Shown here: positions 61,255 to 64,000 of the stretch, in pieces
How positions within the stretch are numbered: the first letter of the stretch is position 1
Layout: each line of letters begins with the position of its first letter
Assembly (NCBI GenBank): GCA_964535575.1
Contig: CAZHTC010000005.1
Span: 124,001 to 188,000 of the forward strand
Origin: JAGPCK01 sp964535575
Lineage (GTDB): Bacteria > Bacteroidota > Bacteroidia > UKL13-3
Length of the DNA stretch: 64,000 nt
Direction: 5' to 3'
Translations under genes and position numbers: made by a program
The notes under the pieces: model-generated
Databases searched by the model: none
The model's input: the letters and a program-made list of their open reading frames with translations, nothing else
Told to the model about the DNA's origin: nothing

Positions 61255-61943
61255 AACTCACCCTCTTGTTGGTGTTTGCAGCTTTTGGTGTAAAGGCGCA
61301 GCAACCCAATTTGTACCAGTCGGATTTTAAACCCATTCACTTTGGTTTTAATGTATGTGTCAATTCATCGGGGATGCAGTTAAACCGCTCCCGCTATTTT
61401 TACAATATTGATTCGTTAAAAAGTTTGCGTGCCCAGGGTTTTCCGGGTCTGGGTTTGGGAGCCATTACTAATTTCAGAGCCGGAAAGTTTTTGGATGTAC
61501 GGGCCATTTTTCCTCAGCTGGTTTTTACCCAGCGGAATCTGGTTTATGATTTTTACGGCACCACTCAAAAACAAACCGTAGTAAAGGTAGAATCGATTTA
61601 CCTACAGGCTTCTCTGCTGCTCAAATATAAAAGCGAACGCCACCGTAATACACGGTTCTATGTGATTGGGGGGGCTTACCTGTCGCATGATTTTGGTTCA
61701 ACCGTTGATCAATCTCGCAGCAATACCAAAGCCGTAGTATCTTTAATTCCCGATGTGTATGGATACGAAGCGGGTTTTGGGTTTGATTTTTATTATCCGT
61801 ATTTCAAATTTTCTCCAGAGCTTAAATTGAGCAATGCAATGACCAATGCGTTGTATAAAGACCCATACATCTATTCTCAATCCATCAATAGTATTTTCCC
61901 TAAAATGCTAACTCTTACATTCAATTTCGAGTCGGGCAAATGA
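61203..61943 (+). CDS. porT: PorT-like outer-membrane protein (T9SS/gliding component)
   Basis: PorT is an eight-stranded outer-membrane protein needed for T9SS secretion of gingipains and gliding adhesins. The 246 residues have a signal sequence (with the core KLTLLLVFAAFGVKAQ near 17-32) and strands such as HFGFNVCVNSSGMQLNRS, LGLGAITNFRAGKFLDVR, ASLLLKYKSE and GYEAGFGFDFYYPYFKFSPE. The ubiE-porT gene order is common in this phylum. The 52-base overlap with ubiE makes the exact start slightly uncertain. Confidence 0.86.
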   Translation: MQNSFIRNIFYLFGKEIKLTLLLVFAAFGVKAQQPNLYQSDFKPIHFGFNVCVNSSGMQLNRSRYFYNIDSLKSLRAQGFPGLGLGAITNFRAGKFLDVRAIFPQLVFTQRNLVYDFYGTTQKQTVVKVESIYLQASLLLKYKSERHRNTRFYVIGGAYLSHDFGSTVDQSRSNTKAVVSLIPDVYGYEAGFGFDFYYPYFKFSPELKLSNAMTNALYKDPYIYSQSINSIFPKMLTLTFNFESGK

Positions 61944-63058
61944 AGTTTAAGTTAGCGGCAACCGACAGCAAAAGCAAGGCACGTGCAGGTGAGTTTAAAA
62001 CGGCACATGGTTCCATTTTAACTCCTGTTTTTATGCCGGTGGGTACAACGGGAAGTGTGAAAGGAGTATCACAGCACAATTTGCGTGATGATATCAATGC
62101 GCAGATCATTTTAGGAAATACCTATCATTTATATTTACGACCCGGAACAGCCGTTTTAAATCAGGCAGGAGGGTTGCATAAGTTTATGAACTGGGAGCGC
62201 CCCATACTTACCGACAGCGGGGGATTTCAGGTATATTCCATCTCTGACCAGCGCAAAATTCATGAAGAGGGGGTGTGGTTTAAATCGCATGTTGATGGTA
62301 GCAAACATTTGTTTACGCCCGAAAACGTAATGGATATTCAGCGCACGATAGGGGCTGATATTATCATGGCATTTGATGAATGTACCCCTTATCCGTGTGC
62401 ATATGATTATGCAAAGAAATCAATGCATATGACTCATCGCTGGCTGGAGCGATGCTGCAAACGCTTTGACGAAACAGAAGGCCTTTACGGGTACGAACAA
62501 ACCTTATTCCCCATTGTTCAGGGCAGCGTGTATAGTGATTTAAGAAAACAGTCGGCAGAATTTATTGCTTCCATTAGCCGGGAAGGGAATGCCATAGGAG
62601 GGTTATCGGTAGGGGAGCCTGCCGAAGAAATGTATGCCATGACAGAGGAAGTATGTGCCATACTTCCAACCGATAAACCGAGGTATTTGATGGGAGTGGG
62701 CACACCTGTAAATATTTTAGAATCCATTGCACTGGGAATTGATATGTTTGATTGTGTAATGCCAACCCGCAATGCACGTCACGGCCTGTTGTTTACCCAA
62801 AACGGAACAATAAACCTGAGGAATAAAAAATGGGAAGATGATTTTACACCGGTTGATGCAATGCTCACACCGGATTATTCAAAAGCTTACCTGAGGCATT
62901 TAATTATTACCAAAGAAATTCTTGGCGCACATTTAGCTACTATGCAAAACCTTAAATTTTACATTTGGTTAGCCACTACAGCCCGTGAGAAAATAATTGA
63001 TGGTACATTTACCGAATGGAAAAACACCATGATACCCAAACTTAACGAACGCTTATAA
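61940..63058 (+). CDS. tgt: tRNA-guanine transglycosylase, zinc-site-less type
   Basis: This enzyme swaps guanine 34 for a queuosine precursor in tRNA. The 372-residue TIM-barrel protein has LTDSGGFQVYS (Asp92), GGLSVGEPAEEMY and FDCVMPTRNARHG (Asp271). The zinc-binding C-x-C-x2-C region before YLRHL is absent: PVDAMLTPDYSKAYLRHL occupies it (around residues 303-318), and the fourth ligand His is Gln336. The catalytic residues are intact. It overlaps porT by four bases (ATGA). Confidence 0.94.
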   Translation: MKFKLAATDSKSKARAGEFKTAHGSILTPVFMPVGTTGSVKGVSQHNLRDDINAQIILGNTYHLYLRPGTAVLNQAGGLHKFMNWERPILTDSGGFQVYSISDQRKIHEEGVWFKSHVDGSKHLFTPENVMDIQRTIGADIIMAFDECTPYPCAYDYAKKSMHMTHRWLERCCKRFDETEGLYGYEQTLFPIVQGSVYSDLRKQSAEFIASISREGNAIGGLSVGEPAEEMYAMTEEVCAILPTDKPRYLMGVGTPVNILESIALGIDMFDCVMPTRNARHGLLFTQNGTINLRNKKWEDDFTPVDAMLTPDYSKAYLRHLIITKEILGAHLATMQNLKFYIWLATTAREKIIDGTFTEWKNTMIPKLNERL

Positions 63059-63059
63059 C

Positions 63060-64000
63060 GTGAAAATACTCGACCGCTACATCATTAAAAAGTTCCTTGG
63101 TACATTCTTTTTTACCATGGCACTCATTATTTTGATTGTAATGGTGATTGACCTTACCGAGAAGGTTGACGATTTTATAGAGAAGAAAGCCCCAATGGAG
63201 GCTATCATTTTTGATTACTACCTTAATTTTATACCGTACTATATTAGTTTGCTTAGTCCGTTGTTTATTTTTATTGCAGTAATTTATTTTACCTCGCAAC
63301 TGGCCACCCGAAGTGAAATCATTGCCATTTTAGGAACCGGAGTGAACTATACCCGTTTTTTGTTTCCTTATTTTATAGGGGCATCGGTTATTGCCATTCT
63401 CAATTTTATGCTGGCGGCCTTTGTGGTTCCGCCCTGCCATAAAAAGGTAGAAGCATTTGAAGATACGTATGTGCGGAATGAGCATCGGGTGCTAAGCAGC
63501 AAAGTGTACCTGCGCAAAGCTCCGGGTTTGTTTGTAACTCTTGAGGCATTTAATTTAACCGATAGCACCGGTTACCAGTTTACCACCGATTATTTTATAG
63601 GCACAGATAAAATTTACCGGCTCAATGCCGACCAACTCATCTGGAATAAAGCCAAAAAACAATGGACGCTGGAAAATTACGTGATTCGCAGGTTTAGTAC
63701 CAATGGAGAAACCATTGAATCGGGGTACAGAAAAGATACGGCACTGTCCATTACCCCCGATGAATTTTCAGCCACTAATCTGGTAGTTTCCACACTTAAT
63801 TATTTTGAATTAAATCACGAAATAAAGGAAACCATCAGTGAAGGAGGATCGAATATCAATAATTTGTTGGTAGAGAAATATAAACGGCAGGCCTCGTCAT
63901 TTGCCATGTTTGTACTTACCCTGCTTGGGGTTGCCATTGCTGCCCGTAAGGTAAGAGGCGGTGTGGGTATTCATCTGGGGCTTGGGTTATTTATCAGTTT
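63060..64000 (+). CDS. LptF/LptG-family permease (3' end beyond window)
   Basis: The frame opens at GTG 63060, one base after tgt's stop region, and runs past the window end; no stop is reached in ~313 codons. The first ~95 residues show transmembrane helices and KKFLGTFFFTMALIILIVMV, SQLATRSEIIAILGTGVNYT and the RNEHRVLSSKVYLRK jelly-roll region. This matches LptF/LptG (YjgP/YjgQ), the membrane part of the lipopolysaccharide transporter. The conserved RxE-like segment and the final ARKVRGGVGIHLGLG are also present. Close spacing to tgt suggests one operon. Confidence 0.92.
   Translation, partial: MKILDRYIIKKFLGTFFFTMALIILIVMVIDLTEKVDDFIEKKAPMEAIIFDYYLNFIPYYISLLSPLFIFIAVIYFTSQLATRSEIIAILGTGVNYTRFLFPYFIGASVIAILNFMLAAFVVPPCHKKVEAFEDTYVRNEHRVLSSKVYLRKAPGLFVTLEAFNLTDSTGYQFTTDYFIGTDKIYRLNADQLIWNKAKKQWTLENYVIRRFSTNGETIESGYRKDTALSITPDEFSATNLVVSTLNYFELNHEIKETISEGGSNINNLLVEKYKRQASSFAMFVLTLLGVAIAARKVRGGVGIHLGLGLFIS

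Noticed and set aside
1..64000. CRISPR arrays, prophage, toxin-antitoxin pairs, insertion sequences, rRNA and tRNA genes
   Set aside because: I scanned for repeat arrays, transposase motifs, phage structural genes and tRNA-like folds by eye. Nothing passed besides tmRNA and the simple palindromes listed.

Overview
The window is chromosomal DNA of a member of the Bacteroidota, probably from the Flavobacteriales, Chitinophagales or a related gliding or environmental lineage. Four lines of evidence support this. Several proteins carry type IX secretion (T9SS) C-terminal sorting domains, and a PorT-like T9SS component lies just downstream of ubiE. Promoters match the Bacteroidota -33 TTTG / -7 TANNTTTG pattern. 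The tmRNA tag is of the GENN..AA type. Start regions mostly lack Shine-Dalgarno sequences. The content is mainly housekeeping genes in short, often overlapping transcription units on both strands. I see no prophage, insertion sequence, CRISPR array, rRNA or tRNA cluster.

Layout. 1-8.5 kb: the 3' end of a gliding-motility/T9SS type B protein, riboflavin synthase, a flippase with a GT4 glycosyltransferase, an M20 dipeptidase, and a T9SS photosortilin/BNR-like protein beside a truncated, frameshifted paralogue. 8.5-13 kb: a UvrD/PcrA helicase, a DUF4290 protein and MurA with the Cys-to-Asp change. 13-24 kb: a very long beta-helix T9SS protein, ung-ilvE, a possible DNA polymerase III psi-like protein, rdgB, a WecA-type transferase, a phosphohexomutase, a secreted protein of unknown function and glutaryl-CoA dehydrogenase. 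24-30 kb: folB, then three consecutive signalling genes (a LytTR regulator, a receiver-PAS-HisKA_2 kinase and a large hybrid kinase with HPt). 30-39 kb: RidA, RmlC, an anchored coiled-coil protein, NADP isocitrate dehydrogenase, a repeat-rich spacer, another T9SS protein, dnaX, and the rpsF-rpsR-rplI ribosomal operon.

39-47 kb: an outer-membrane barrel converging on an FtsX-type permease, a cysteine-less IscA-fold protein, a membrane protein translationally coupled to the catalytic subunit of methylmalonyl-CoA mutase, a 5'-nucleotidase split into two genes, and dnaA. 47-56 kb: a TonB-dependent receptor with a palindrome upstream, a HAD phosphatase-like protein, a zinc-ribbon methyltransferase, a patatin fused to an outer-membrane barrel, a TPR protein and uvrC. 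56-64 kb: an accessory stretch with a putative bulb-lectin/DUF4474-like protein and a GIY-YIG protein, then ssrA (tmRNA), engB, ubiE-porT-tgt and the start of an LptF/LptG permease.

The most interesting items are individual deviations, not one new multi-gene defence system. They are the multi-domain lectin-like protein with no signal peptide, enzymes that have lost metal or catalytic cysteines (Tgt, the IscA-like protein, MurA), a strong Shine-Dalgarno before rplI beside the genes for bS6 and bS18, the broken BNR paralogue, and several extragenic palindromes. I did not find a convincing previously undescribed system. The 56.8-58.1 kb lectin-like gene and the 41.9-44.0 kb coupled pair are the best candidates for new biology.
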